Shown: positions 1 through 7,133, counted from the stretch's first letter. The stretch: 13,074 nucleotides of DNA from Verrucomicrobiota bacterium (GCA_027620575.1 JAQCDT010000018.1:1-13074), one strand, 5' to 3'. Translations and numbers: made by a program. Notes: generated by a model from the letters alone, not told the origin.

Positions 1-120
1 CTAACACTTTTATTTTACCTATAAAGATAATAATTATTTAATATATAAAACTCTTATTAGTAGTATAGAGTATGAATAACTGAATAAAGCGATAAAAGTC
101 TTTTTATCAATGATTTAAAA
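1..120. other. AT-rich stretch, possible DNA unwinding element of an origin
   Basis: By direct count only 22 of 120 bases are G or C. No coding frame of note is present. It lies immediately beside the DnaA-box cluster at 131-230, which is the usual layout of a bacterial unwinding element. At 58-66 there is a short run of trinucleotides TAG-TAG-TAT, resembling the DnaA-trio motif that loads DnaA on single strands in some bacteria; the match is short and could be chance. The feature may extend left of the window. Confidence 0.5.
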
Positions 121-130
121 ATATTTTTGT

Positions 131-230
131 TGTGGATGAGAGTCGTGATACATTGTGAACACTGTGAACAATTTTTTAGGATTCATTGTCCAGTCGTTAT
201 GGACACATTTTATACACAGAATTATTCACA
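131..230. other. DnaA-box cluster, candidate oriC
   Basis: Two perfect TTATNCACA DnaA boxes lie on the plus strand: TTATACACA at 210-218 and TTATTCACA at 222-230. Three one-mismatch boxes are nearby: TTATGGACA at 197-205 (plus), and on the minus strand TCATCCACA (131-139) and TTGTTCACA (163-171). A weaker copy at 154-162 makes a 9-bp direct repeat with the last one. A 6-bp inverted repeat TGTCCA/TGGACA (187-192, 200-205) overlaps the cluster. Five near-consensus boxes within 100 bp, next to an AT-rich block and in a gene-free gap, fit an origin. A DnaA-regulated promoter or a titration site is the alternative. No dnaA or dnaN lies in the window. Confidence 0.55.
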
Positions 231-249
231 GGGTTTTTTGAGAGTATAA

Positions 250-597
250 TTATTTTAAAGAGTCTAAATATTTCCAAAATGAGTCTTCTTGTTCCGCTAA
301 AAATTCTTCCTTCACAGGTAATTTAGTACGGAAGATAAAATCGGCTAAAGTATTTTTATGTAAAATATAATGAGCAAATAGCTGATCGTCTATCAGTTCA
401 AAATAGATTCTAAAATCATTCGCCCGGACACGATAATAAACAGTATTGTCTCGATGAAAGGATCGCAATGCTTCATTTGGATGGGCTAATTGTTCTTTAG
501 TGATCGAGCTGATGATTTCAGCAATTTCCATCTGTTTTGTTATGTCGAGTTGATTCAACTCTTTCATGCTTTGCTCACTAAAATTGACTTGATACAT
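250..597 (-). CDS. RelE/ParE-like toxin-fold protein without adjacent antitoxin
   Basis: This 115-residue protein starts MYQVNFSEQS and has the layout of the RelE/ParE superfamily: a first beta strand, two helices (about residues 8-48), then a beta sheet carrying 'YYRVRANDFRIYFE' (residues 54-67) and 'YILHKN' (77-82). The R-x-x-D/E-x-R-I-Y-F-like strand is the family signature. RelE proteins cleave mRNA on the ribosome and ParE proteins poison gyrase; which activity applies, if any, cannot be read here. The C-terminal 25 residues (acidic and aromatic, ending FWKYLDSLK) go beyond the minimal toxin. No antitoxin-sized gene adjoins it: upstream is a 48-bp gap, then divergent ispH; downstream is the origin-like region. 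It may therefore be a domesticated solitary member. No Shine-Dalgarno sequence is evident. Fold confidence is moderate; function is unproven. Confidence 0.7.
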   Translation of the reverse strand: MYQVNFSEQSMKELNQLDITKQMEIAEIISSITKEQLAHPNEALRSFHRDNTVYYRVRANDFRIYFELIDDQLFAHYILHKNTLADFIFRTKLPVKEEFLAEQEDSFWKYLDSLK

Positions 598-645
598 ATT
601 TATGTCAGTGTGTTCCTGTTTTATTATTAAGATAGAAATTTCATT

Positions 646-2340
646 ATGCCAACCATAACTCTCAGCTTTGATTCAAATAATAGGCTCAAAGTCATAAAAG
701 ATACAGCAAATTGTTATGATACTTGTGTTATTTATGATGCACCTGACAATGAAAATTTCTTAGATACACTTCGCTGGCAAAATACAGATTACGATTGTTT
801 GATTACTTATGAAAATAGCGAAGAATCACCCAATGAATTTTTAACCTGGGAAACCCTAGAATCCGTCGAAAAAACCCCAGCACTCAGCGAATTAATGTCG
901 CTAATTGAGCCACATTTAATCCATATCTGCTATCTAAAATACAATCAAAGGGACTACATTTATCGCTTTAGAAATACCAAAGAACGCAATACCGAAATCT
1001 ATAAAAAAAATGCGATTGATATTTACCAAAGTCAATTATGCGCCGCTATTAAATCGATAAGACGGATTAAAGAAAAAATTTCGAATGATCCGATCACGCT
1101 CAATTTTGGTGCAGTTGAATATATTCTACCTAGCCATTTTGGATTTTGTTTAGGTGTGCAAAATGCCATAGAAAGGGCCTATGAAACCATTGCCAATTAT
1201 CCTGACCATAATATTTATATGTTGAGCGAGTTGATTCATAACCCATTTGTAAACAAGGATTTAAACGAAAGAGGGTTGAAGTATTTACAAACAGACAAAG
1301 GGCAGTGGCTCAATACAGATGGGGCGCAAGTTAGCGATATGTCAGATGCGTCGGCCCTTTGGAATCAATTACAATTAAAGGACATTGTGATTATTCCTGC
1401 GTTCGGAGCCACCAATGACGACAAAATTCGTCTCATCAAAAAGGGTATCGCGCTCAAAGAATTTGATGCCACCTGTATGTTGGTGGAAAAAGTATGGAAG
1501 TCGATTAAGCAACATTCAGAAAAAGGATTTACCACTTTAATCCATGGAAAATATTACCACGAAGAAACCAAAGCCACGTTTTCCAATGCCTTAAGTCATG
1601 GGCCCGCATTAATTCTTGCCGATATTGAAGAAGCAAAATTATTGGGATCGGTCCTACTGGCCAAAGGGTCGGCAAAGCGTGCACTATTTGAGCAACACTT
1701 TGCCAATCGTTGTTCGCCCGGATTTAACCCAGACACCGATCTAGAAAAAATTGCCGTCGTCAATCAAACCACCCTTTTGCGCAACCTCACTCTCGAAATC
1801 ATTGATTATTTTCGTGAGTTGATCACGGAAAAATACGGAGAGGCGAATCGAATGGAACATCTTTGGGAAAACGAAAAAGGCGATACCTTGTGTTATGCAA
1901 CTCAAGTCAACCAAGATGCTTTAATGAAAACCCTATCTGAAGAGATAGAACACGCACTCGTTCTCGGCGGAAAAAACAGTTCAAATACCTATCAGCTCTA
2001 TCAAATTTGCGAAAATCGGTTTGGAGACAAAGCCCATTATATTCAATCTGAAGCCAATATTCAGTCAATCGATACGATTCACCATTATGTGTATTCTAAA
2101 AATGGAAATTCAGAAGAAGCGCCCCGCCCGTTTATCCAATCGCACAACCTAGATAATTCAGCGAACAAGCCAGTGCGTATTTTAATCACAGGAGGCGCGT
2201 CTTGTCCTGATGGCATTATTCAACAAGTCATTAGTAAAATTAACACCTTTTTCCCCAAGGATAAACTCCGCTCAATGGAAGCCGTATTAAGTGACCTCGA
2301 GCAAATCCAAATCCAAGGCCACAGCCAAAGCAAATCCTAA
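646..2340 (+). CDS. ispH: 4-hydroxy-3-methylbut-2-enyl diphosphate reductase (IspH/LytB) with long N-terminal extension
   Basis: IspH catalyses the last step of the MEP isoprenoid pathway, reducing HMBPP to IPP and DMAPP with an Fe-S cluster in the cytoplasm. The three cluster cysteines are visible: C168 in 'FGFCLGV', C277 in 'ATCMLV' and C520 in 'GGASCPDG'. Substrate-pocket residues also fit: H198 (LIHNP), H305 and E307 (YHEET), T375 (NQTT), S445/N447 (KNSSNT) and S519. The core begins near residue 152, so about 150 residues precede it; ordinary IspH proteins are roughly 310-400 residues in total. The extension lies in the same open frame, and no Met codon lies close to the core start (Met84 and Met192 flank it), so the extension is probably real. 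It contains five cysteines but no domain I recognise. The gene is visibly AT-rich, especially in its 5' half. It is divergent from the toxin-like gene and convergent with miaB. Confidence 0.94.
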   Translation: MPTITLSFDSNNRLKVIKDTANCYDTCVIYDAPDNENFLDTLRWQNTDYDCLITYENSEESPNEFLTWETLESVEKTPALSELMSLIEPHLIHICYLKYNQRDYIYRFRNTKERNTEIYKKNAIDIYQSQLCAAIKSIRRIKEKISNDPITLNFGAVEYILPSHFGFCLGVQNAIERAYETIANYPDHNIYMLSELIHNPFVNKDLNERGLKYLQTDKGQWLNTDGAQVSDMSDASALWNQLQLKDIVIIPAFGATNDDKIRLIKKGIALKEFDATCMLVEKVWKSIKQHSEKGFTTLIHGKYYHEETKATFSNALSHGPALILADIEEAKLLGSVLLAKGSAKRALFEQHFANRCSPGFNPDTDLEKIAVVNQTTLLRNLTLEIIDYFRELITEKYGEANRMEHLWENEKGDTLCYATQVNQDALMKTLSEEIEHALVLGGKNSSNTYQLYQICENRFGDKAHYIQSEANIQSIDTIHHYVYSKNGNSEEAPRPFIQSHNLDNSANKPVRILITGGASCPDGIIQQVISKINTFFPKDKLRSMEAVLSDLEQIQIQGHSQSKS

Positions 2341-2387
2341 ACCGCCCCTTTCTCTTGACCTAACCTTGGACTAGACTTGACCCAAAA

Positions 2388-3743
2388 TCAGTCCGCAATT
2401 ACCAGCTCACCATTTAAAGAGCTCACCGAGGCATCGGTGATATGTACATCCACTAATTCGCCAATCAATCGCTCATTCGCTGGAACGATTACCTTTCGGT
2501 AGCCACGAGTTCGACCGATAAACATCGCGTCTCCACGTTTGGCTTTTCCTTCTAGTAAGACTTCTTGAGTCGTCCCCACTAAGGATTGATTGCGGGCTAA
2601 TGATGAACGCCCCAAAATATCGAGTAAAATTTGGTTTCGTGCCTCTTTGGTTTCCTTAGAAATTGGATCCCCTTCTGGCTCAGCGGTCGTGCCCGGACGC
2701 ACACTGTATTTAAAGATATAAGCCATATCAAAGCCAATCGCTTCAAAAGCCGATCGGGTCGCTTCGAAATCTTCATCCGTCTCTCCTGGAAAACCTACAA
2801 TGATATCCGTTGAAATATAAATATCCGGACGAATCACGCGCAACTTTTCTATAATCTGACGAAACTTTTCAATGCTGTAAGGACGACGCATCGCCTTAAG
2901 AATCGAATTACTCCCACTTTGCATGGGAAAATGCAAGTATTCGCACAGTTTAGGCAGCCTTTGGTAGCATTCGATTAAATCATCTTTAAAGCCAACGGGA
3001 TGTGGGCTGGTAAACCGTATCCGCTCGATCCCCTCAATCGCATTCACTTTTTCCAGTAATTGCACAAAGGGGCTCTTTTTATCCACAAAGGGAAATTCCC
3101 TCACCGCATATTGATTCACAATTTGTCCGAGCAAAGTCACTTCTTTCGTTCCTTTATCTGCTAAAGCCTGTATTTCATCCACGATCTCATTCATCGGGCG
3201 TGCACGTTCGGCACCACGAGTTTTCGGGACGATGCAATAAGAGCACTTCATATTACATCCCTGCATAATGCTGACAAAAGCCGACACCTTCGGCCCATCA
3301 TCCATATGGGATTTAATCGTATTTTGTGAACCCGCTTCTTCTTCAATATCAACAACGGTTTCAGGTCTCGGCCCCAAGCCATTCATGCTCGCAATCATAT
3401 TATCTAAGTGATCCGGGACACGGTGGAATTTTTGTGTCCCAATCACTAAGTCTAAATCGGGTAATGTATCCACTAGACTATCCCCCTTATTCTGAGCCAT
3501 ACAGCCCATAATGCCTAAAATAAGATTCGGCTTCTTTCGTTTCTTGGCTGTTATATAGCCAGCCTTTCCAATCGCTTTTTGTTCGGCCTGTTCTCGAACG
3601 CTACACGTATTCAACAAGATAACATCAGCTGTCTCTTCTTCGGACACAATCGAATAGCCTTTGTTGCGAAGCAAGGCTGCCACTGCCTGTGAATCTCTTT
3701 CATTCATCTGACAGCCATAGGTTTTTATATACACTCGGTTCAC
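2388..3743 (-). CDS. miaB: tRNA-2-methylthio-N6-dimethylallyladenosine synthase MiaB
   Basis: MiaB is a radical-SAM methylthiotransferase that converts i6A37 to ms2i6A37 in tRNAs reading UNN codons. All expected parts are present in 451 residues. The N-terminal UPF0004 domain has auxiliary-cluster cysteines C11 (YGCQMN), C47 (NTCSVRE) and C81 (GCMAQ). The radical SAM domain has CNMKCSYC with C163, C167 and C170, followed by 'VPKTRG'. A C-terminal TRAM domain covers about residues 386-450 and ends 'LNGELV'. 'MNERDS' and 'HFPMQSGS' support MiaB over RimO or MtaB. One oddity: the usually conserved LGQNVN reads LGQIVNQY here, through an ATT codon where AAT would give Asn. The start at 3743 sits about 18 nt below the predicted transcription start of the promoter at 3768-3796. 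The gene ends 47 bp from the ispH stop, tail to tail. Confidence 0.97.
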   Translation of the reverse strand: MNRVYIKTYGCQMNERDSQAVAALLRNKGYSIVSEEETADVILLNTCSVREQAEQKAIGKAGYITAKKRKKPNLILGIMGCMAQNKGDSLVDTLPDLDLVIGTQKFHRVPDHLDNMIASMNGLGPRPETVVDIEEEAGSQNTIKSHMDDGPKVSAFVSIMQGCNMKCSYCIVPKTRGAERARPMNEIVDEIQALADKGTKEVTLLGQIVNQYAVREFPFVDKKSPFVQLLEKVNAIEGIERIRFTSPHPVGFKDDLIECYQRLPKLCEYLHFPMQSGSNSILKAMRRPYSIEKFRQIIEKLRVIRPDIYISTDIIVGFPGETDEDFEATRSAFEAIGFDMAYIFKYSVRPGTTAEPEGDPISKETKEARNQILLDILGRSSLARNQSLVGTTQEVLLEGKAKRGDAMFIGRTRGYRKVIVPANERLIGELVDVHITDASVSSLNGELVIAD

Positions 3744-3767
3744 GGAAATTTTTATGGATTCCCCTTA

Positions 3768-3796
3768 TTTAGAGTCTATTTATTTATTTCTGCCAA
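3768..3796 (-). promoter_or_regulatory. Predicted sigma70-type promoter of miaB
   Basis: On the minus strand TTGGCA (3796-3791; five of six match to TTGACA) is followed after exactly 17 bp by TCTAAA (3773-3768; four of six match to TATAAT). The implied start near 3761 leaves a leader of about 18 nt before the miaB ATG at 3743. Spacing and position support it; there is no direct evidence of activity. Confidence 0.5.
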
Positions 3797-3905
3797 TTAT
3801 TTTTTACGATTTCCTGTATCTTTCTCTTTGCCCGCCCCGTTCGCTGTCCAAAAAGCATCCAAGGAATCCGCTATAGAGGTATCCTGTTTTCTGAGTAACG
3901 ATAGA

Positions 3906-3960
3906 GAATAAAAGAACCGATTGTTCAGACTCTCTAGACTGAGCAATCGGTTCAGAAAAA
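3906..3960 (-). terminator. Bidirectional intrinsic terminator at the end of the secreted-protein operon
   Basis: GAACCGATTG (3914-3923) pairs perfectly with CAATCGGTTC (3944-3953). After one T-G wobble (3924/3943) the stem continues as TCAG (3925-3928) with CTGA (3939-3942). The loop is 10 nt. On the minus strand the stem is followed by TTTTATTC. On the plus strand it is followed by AG and a run of A. It lies 60-100 nt beyond the stop codon of the SUMF1-like gene, so it most likely ends the minus-strand operon. The plus strand lacks a T tract, so termination in that direction is weaker. Confidence 0.8.
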
Positions 3961-3971
3961 ATGCCGATCAA

Positions 3972-4003
3972 AGTTGCTTAGTTGCTTAGTTGCTTAGTTG
4001 CTT
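3972..4003. repeat. Tandem repeat, four copies of AGTTGCTT
   Basis: Four perfect, contiguous 8-bp units occupy 3972-4003, starting nine bases from the stop codon of the SUMF1-like gene (4013-4015) and lying before its terminator. The array is outside coding sequence, so a change in copy number would alter only the 3' untranslated region. It is too short and has no spacers, so it is not a CRISPR. Slipped-strand expansion is the simplest origin. Confidence 0.9.
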
Positions 4004-4012
4004 ACACTTGCC

Positions 4013-5518
4013 TTATTCTTGCTCGACTCGGATACGATAGAAGCGCTCGCTTGCAGCTGACCCAGTCGTGGGGGCACGCAATTCGAGGGTGTTCCCTGCT
4101 TCATTAATAATGGTCTGGGCTCCAAGTTCGGCGGCCTGCCAATTGGGGGCACTTAGGTCATCAGTCTGTTCGATTTGGTAGTTCACATCCGTGGCATCCG
4201 TATTTTTGCGGTAGAGAAGCGAAGGTGCGCCTCCAGAAGTTTCGATTCCGAGACCTGTCGCACCATCAGTGCCATCGTTCGGATCAAGATTCTGAGCGTA
4301 TTCAAGAAGATTGGCCACTCCATCGTTGTCGGGATCCGCTTGGTTTCCTGCGATCGCTGTGGTCTCATAATCGCCATCGAAATGACCATGTCGCCAGCGT
4401 TCTACCGCTTTCATTCCTTGAACGACTCGAAAGCCTGTATTAGCATTGCCAATTAAAAGGAACGCCTTACGGGTATTGCGATTATAGTGTGAGTTGAATG
4501 CACCACTATCAAAATTTCTTCCTACAGCCTGAGTATCTTGCACCCCACTATAATATATTTGGTCAAGCGGGTGATCCCAGGTCATGGTCATTTCGTTAGC
4601 AACTTGATTGCCGCTATCTTCTAACCATTCACAAACGTTTCCGGCTAGATCATAGATGCCATACGCTCCGTTGGAGGGGTATTGTCCAACATCAACGACG
4701 GTACCGATTCCGCTGATGTCAAAATTGCCTTCAGAAGCCGAAGGAGTCGTAGCACTGCGCGTTGGATATTCCCAGTAGCCTCCGTTTTCTCCTTTTTCCG
4801 GATCGTAATAAGCGGCTTTGGCCCATTCATCGCCGTTAGGGAGTGCATAACCACCCTTGGCCCAAGCTTCTGCATTGCGATGTTCCCGCCCCGAACTGTC
4901 TGCGGGGATGGTGTTGAATAAGAATGCATTTTGTTCACTATTGGAATCACCCAAATTTACATATACGCCCGTTTCGGTATCGCCGTTGCCTTTACCATTG
5001 GTGAGCCAGTTGCAGTAGCGTTGCGCATCTAACTTATTGACAAAGTTGACGGGCTTGTTCTCAAATCCAGGCTTGACTGTATAGACGAACTCGCCTCGGA
5101 TCCCGCTACGAACAATTCCTCCGTGGGGGGAGCTCCCCATTGCTGTATCATATAGGTTTACAGGCAGACCATCAATTGCATCTCTAAAGAAAGTATCCGA
5201 ATCATATTTTTCGGCATTATCGTGTCGATAATAGGCTAAATCGGTTTTTGCCTTGGCATTGAGGAACTCGGCATAATCGGAGTTGGTGACCTCATGAGCA
5301 CTCATACGAAAAGCATAGTCAACCGCACCAGGCTTTTCCTCACTGGCATTAACGTTGCCTAAAGAGCTTGTCATATGGTTGTTTTCACGAGAATTCCCAG
5401 GATCTCCAACCACCACCATTTCGAGGGCCATCAGAGATTGAATGGAGAAGAGTAAAAGAAGAAATGGCATTGCGAGCCGATTTCTAATGTATGGGATATT
5501 ATCTATGGAAATTTTCAT
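4013..5518 (-). CDS. Secreted SUMF1/FGE-like protein, probably non-catalytic, with Ca-binding-type linker and FYR tail
   Basis: This 501-residue protein has a signal peptide (hydrophobic core about residues 16-30, cleavage near 'SLMA'). A formylglycine-generating-enzyme/C-type-lectin-like domain spans about residues 34-370: 'MVVVGDPGN', 'HEVTNSDYAEFLNA', 'PVNFVNKLDAQRYCNWL', 'YALPNGDEWAKAAYYDP', 'GIYDLAGNVCEWLED' and the closing 'TGFRVV'. The domain normally ends with an R-G-G-S-W...C-R stretch bearing the active-site cysteines. Here that stretch reads 'RNFDSGAFNSHYNRNTR' with no Cys, and only C169 and C296 remain in the mature chain. Oxidase activity is therefore unlikely and a structural or binding role more likely. 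Next comes an acidic 'DPDNDGVANLLEYAQNLDPND' (395-415), resembling an EF-hand/thrombospondin-3 calcium loop, and a beta-rich tail ending 'FYRIRVEQE', shared with the 496-aa protein. It is last in the operon, 47 bp after the 381-aa BspA gene. Confidence 0.85.
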   Translation of the reverse strand: MKISIDNIPYIRNRLAMPFLLLLFSIQSLMALEMVVVGDPGNSRENNHMTSSLGNVNASEEKPGAVDYAFRMSAHEVTNSDYAEFLNAKAKTDLAYYRHDNAEKYDSDTFFRDAIDGLPVNLYDTAMGSSPHGGIVRSGIRGEFVYTVKPGFENKPVNFVNKLDAQRYCNWLTNGKGNGDTETGVYVNLGDSNSEQNAFLFNTIPADSSGREHRNAEAWAKGGYALPNGDEWAKAAYYDPEKGENGGYWEYPTRSATTPSASEGNFDISGIGTVVDVGQYPSNGAYGIYDLAGNVCEWLEDSGNQVANEMTMTWDHPLDQIYYSGVQDTQAVGRNFDSGAFNSHYNRNTRKAFLLIGNANTGFRVVQGMKAVERWRHGHFDGDYETTAIAGNQADPDNDGVANLLEYAQNLDPNDGTDGATGLGIETSGGAPSLLYRKNTDATDVNYQIEQTDDLSAPNWQAAELGAQTIINEAGNTLELRAPTTGSAASERFYRIRVEQE

Positions 5519-5565
5519 TGTTTAAGGTGTTGTTGTTGATGTTAGGGTACGCTTTAGCTTTAGAT

Positions 5566-6711
5566 TTATTGTTCAGCCGACAGGCGGTAAAAGCCGGTAG
5601 GGCTAGTCTCTGGATCTATTATTAAGTTTCGGGTGACGGAGTTAGTATTTGAATCGGTGACCGCTTCGTAATCGGAAGTGCTTAAAGTGGTCCAAGCAGC
5701 CTCTAGGGCATCGGTGTGTTGTAGATCGACAGTGACCGAGCTCGGTTCATCTTCTGAAATAACGCTCAATACACCACTGCTTGGATTGTAGCCGATCAGT
5801 GCAGTGAGAACCACTGGTGCAGTCGGGTCTGGTATGACATCGACAGTGTAGCTAGTACGCCAAGAGTCATAGCTTGTTTCATGAGTATCGTAAACGGTGA
5901 TGGTGAAACCTCCGACATTTGAGCCGGTGTCCAAGAAAACATTATCGCCCAAGGTGGGGGCTGAACCAAGGAAAGTGATGGAAGCCAAATCATAACAATA
6001 TTTAAAAGCCTCCGCTTGGATTGAGGTGATTGACTTAGGCAAAACAATCGAAGTGAGCGAATTACAATTATAAAAAGTCTGTCCTTGGATCTCAGTAATT
6101 GACTCAGGTAAAACAATCGAAGTGAGTGAACTGCAGCTACCAAAGGCAAAGTGACCAATGTAGGTGATCGAATCAGGCAAAACAATCGAAGTGAGTGAAC
6201 TGCAGTTTTCAAACACGCTCGAATTCAATTGAGCGAGGGAGTCGGGTAAGTTAATCGCCTGCAGTTTGAAACATTGATGAAAGGCATTGCTATCTATCAA
6301 GGTGAGTTGTGAGTTGGGCGCAAAGGTGACGGTGCTTAGGGTGCGACATTTATAGAAGGCTTTTGTCTGAATGACTTTAATGCTAGCTGGAATGGTGACT
6401 GAAGTGATTAGAGACGCAGACGCAAAAGCACTGTCTTTAACTTGGGTGACAGGCAAGCCGTTGAAGGTGGCGGGAATATCCACTGCTCCCGAGATGGTTG
6501 ATGGATTGACCGCCGAGACAGCGTACTCGGTACCGCCATTGATCAAAGTGAATTGTAGGTCATCAAGGGTGGCTGCGGAGAGCATCGGCGACGCAAAGCC
6601 GAAGCCGAAGCCGAAGCCAAGGCCAATAAGGCCGATAAGGCCAAAGCATAAGCGGGAAAGAAGGTGAATTGAGCTAAAACTACGCTTAATAGTATGGGGT
6701 TTTGTGTTCAT
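5566..6711 (-). CDS. Secreted BspA-like leucine-rich-repeat protein (381 aa)
   Basis: The signal peptide has an odd core, GLIGLIGLGFGFGFGFA (residues 24-40), encoded by short tandem DNA repeats, with likely cleavage after 'MLSA' (46). Mature 'ATLDDLQFTLINGG' matches the start of the 401-aa paralog. From about residue 100 to 248 there are roughly six LRR_5 (BspA/TpLRR) units of 23 residues with consensus LTSIVLP-SIT-I---AF--C-S. A 'GSAPTLGDNVF' cap follows. A beta-rich tail from about 300 ends 'TSPTGFYRLSAEQ'. BspA-type LRRs are known in surface proteins that bind host or matrix proteins; here binding at the cell surface is inference. Apparent 4-bp start/stop overlap with the upstream frame is an artefact of the frameshift in that remnant. 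No Shine-Dalgarno is seen. The gene is followed after 47 bp by the SUMF1-like gene. Confidence 0.87.
   Translation of the reverse strand: MNTKPHTIKRSFSSIHLLSRLCFGLIGLIGLGFGFGFGFASPMLSAATLDDLQFTLINGGTEYAVSAVNPSTISGAVDIPATFNGLPVTQVKDSAFASASLITSVTIPASIKVIQTKAFYKCRTLSTVTFAPNSQLTLIDSNAFHQCFKLQAINLPDSLAQLNSSVFENCSSLTSIVLPDSITYIGHFAFGSCSSLTSIVLPESITEIQGQTFYNCNSLTSIVLPKSITSIQAEAFKYCYDLASITFLGSAPTLGDNVFLDTGSNVGGFTITVYDTHETSYDSWRTSYTVDVIPDPTAPVVLTALIGYNPSSGVLSVISEDEPSSVTVDLQHTDALEAAWTTLSTSDYEAVTDSNTNSVTRNLIIDPETSPTGFYRLSAEQ
6041..6247 (-). repeat. 69-bp tandem LRR repeat units in the 381-aa gene
   Basis: Three consecutive 69-bp units start at 6041, 6110 and 6179. Each opens with AAACAATCGAAGTGAG on the plus strand and encodes one 23-residue LRR. 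Identity is strong at the DNA level in the conserved part of each unit. Such in-frame repeats allow gain or loss of LRRs by recombination without breaking the frame. Confidence 0.85.
6595..6642 (-). repeat. Microsatellite-like tract encoding the signal-peptide core
   Basis: Plus-strand units are AAAGCC, then three perfect GAAGCC hexamers (6601-6618), AAGGCC, and two near-identical 9-mers AATAAGGCC and GATAAGGCC (6625-6642). On the coding strand these read as Gly-Leu-Ile twice and Gly-Phe four times. Every unit is a multiple of three, so slippage changes hydrophobic-core length by two or three residues without a frameshift. Confidence 0.9.
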
Positions 6712-6881
6712 CTTAGAAGATTATTTGTATTTTTTGAAGTGTTGTTAGTATGTGCTATAGACTTATTGTTCAGCCGACAGGCGAGAAAGCCGGTAGGGCT
6801 AGTCCGTAGATCTATTATTAAGTTTCGGGTGACGGAGTTAGTAATTGAATCGGTGACCGCTTCGTAATCGGAAGTGCTTAA

Positions 6882-6905
6882 AGTCCTCCAATCAGTCCTC
6901 CAATC
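6882..6905. repeat. 12-bp tandem duplication in the BspA remnant
   Basis: AGTCCTCCAATC occurs twice in direct succession (6882-6893 and 6894-6905). It adds four codons and repeats the peptide DWRT. Neither intact paralog has it, so it is a private change of the remnant. Confidence 0.9.
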
Positions 6906-7069
6906 TTCATTTTGGCTTGTGGTGTATTCTAGGGTAAAGGGGGTGTCGCTATCTTCGTATGGCGGCCTAGGGATGCCCTCGCGCTTACAAATTGCGTAGC
7001 CGAGGCGACTTACGTAGAAAGACTCTCTTTCGCTTAGAGGTCTGGATCCATTATCCAAGGACTTGTCTT

Positions 7070-7085
7070 CATGCCACGAGGCATG
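7070..7085. repeat. Perfect short hairpin CATGCC-ACGA-GGCATG
   Basis: A 6-bp perfect stem with a tetraloop, extendable by a T-A pair (7069/7086) and a G-T wobble (7068/7087). It lies in the unrecognised half of the BspA remnant, 24 bp from a second, longer hairpin. This arrangement recalls REP/BIME-type extragenic elements, but no second full copy of the segment is in the window to prove repetition. Confidence 0.6.
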
Positions 7086-7108
7086 AGCACGTTTTCTAGG
7101 TATGGAAA

Positions 7109-7133
7109 ATGTTGATAGCAAAGCTATCAACAT
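7109..7133 (-). terminator. Perfect 11-bp stem hairpin downstream of the P-domain gene, possible weak terminator or attenuator
   Basis: ATGTTGATAGC (7109-7119), a 3-nt loop and GCTATCAACAT (7123-7133) form a perfect stem. On the minus strand it lies about 70-95 nt past the stop of the 496-aa gene. Counting the final base of the stem it is followed by TTTT and then CC, so the T tract is short. It could reduce transcription into the distal operon genes, act as an mRNA-stabilising end, or be part of a REP-like element with the hairpin at 7070-7085. Confidence 0.45.

Noticed and set aside
154..171. GAACA direct repeats (GAACA-CTGT-GAACA) as a LexA operator
   Set aside because: The half-sites are in direct, not inverted, orientation, and they are better explained as part of the DnaA-box cluster.
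2341..2387. Terminator between convergent ispH and miaB
   Set aside because: No stable hairpin with a T tract could be found by eye in these 47 bp.
4175..4950. Several 68-101-codon frames on both strands within the SUMF1-like gene
   Set aside because: They overlap a well-supported 501-codon gene in other frames and encode no recognisable protein.
5796..6212. 138-codon minus-strand frame with repeated 'HSLRLFCL' units
   Set aside because: It is the alternate-frame reading of the 69-bp LRR repeats; its repetitiveness comes from the real gene.
6708..6711. 4-bp stop/start overlap suggesting translational coupling of the 152-codon frame and the 381-aa gene
   Set aside because: The overlap exists only because of the frameshift that bypassed the ancestral stop about 60 bp earlier.
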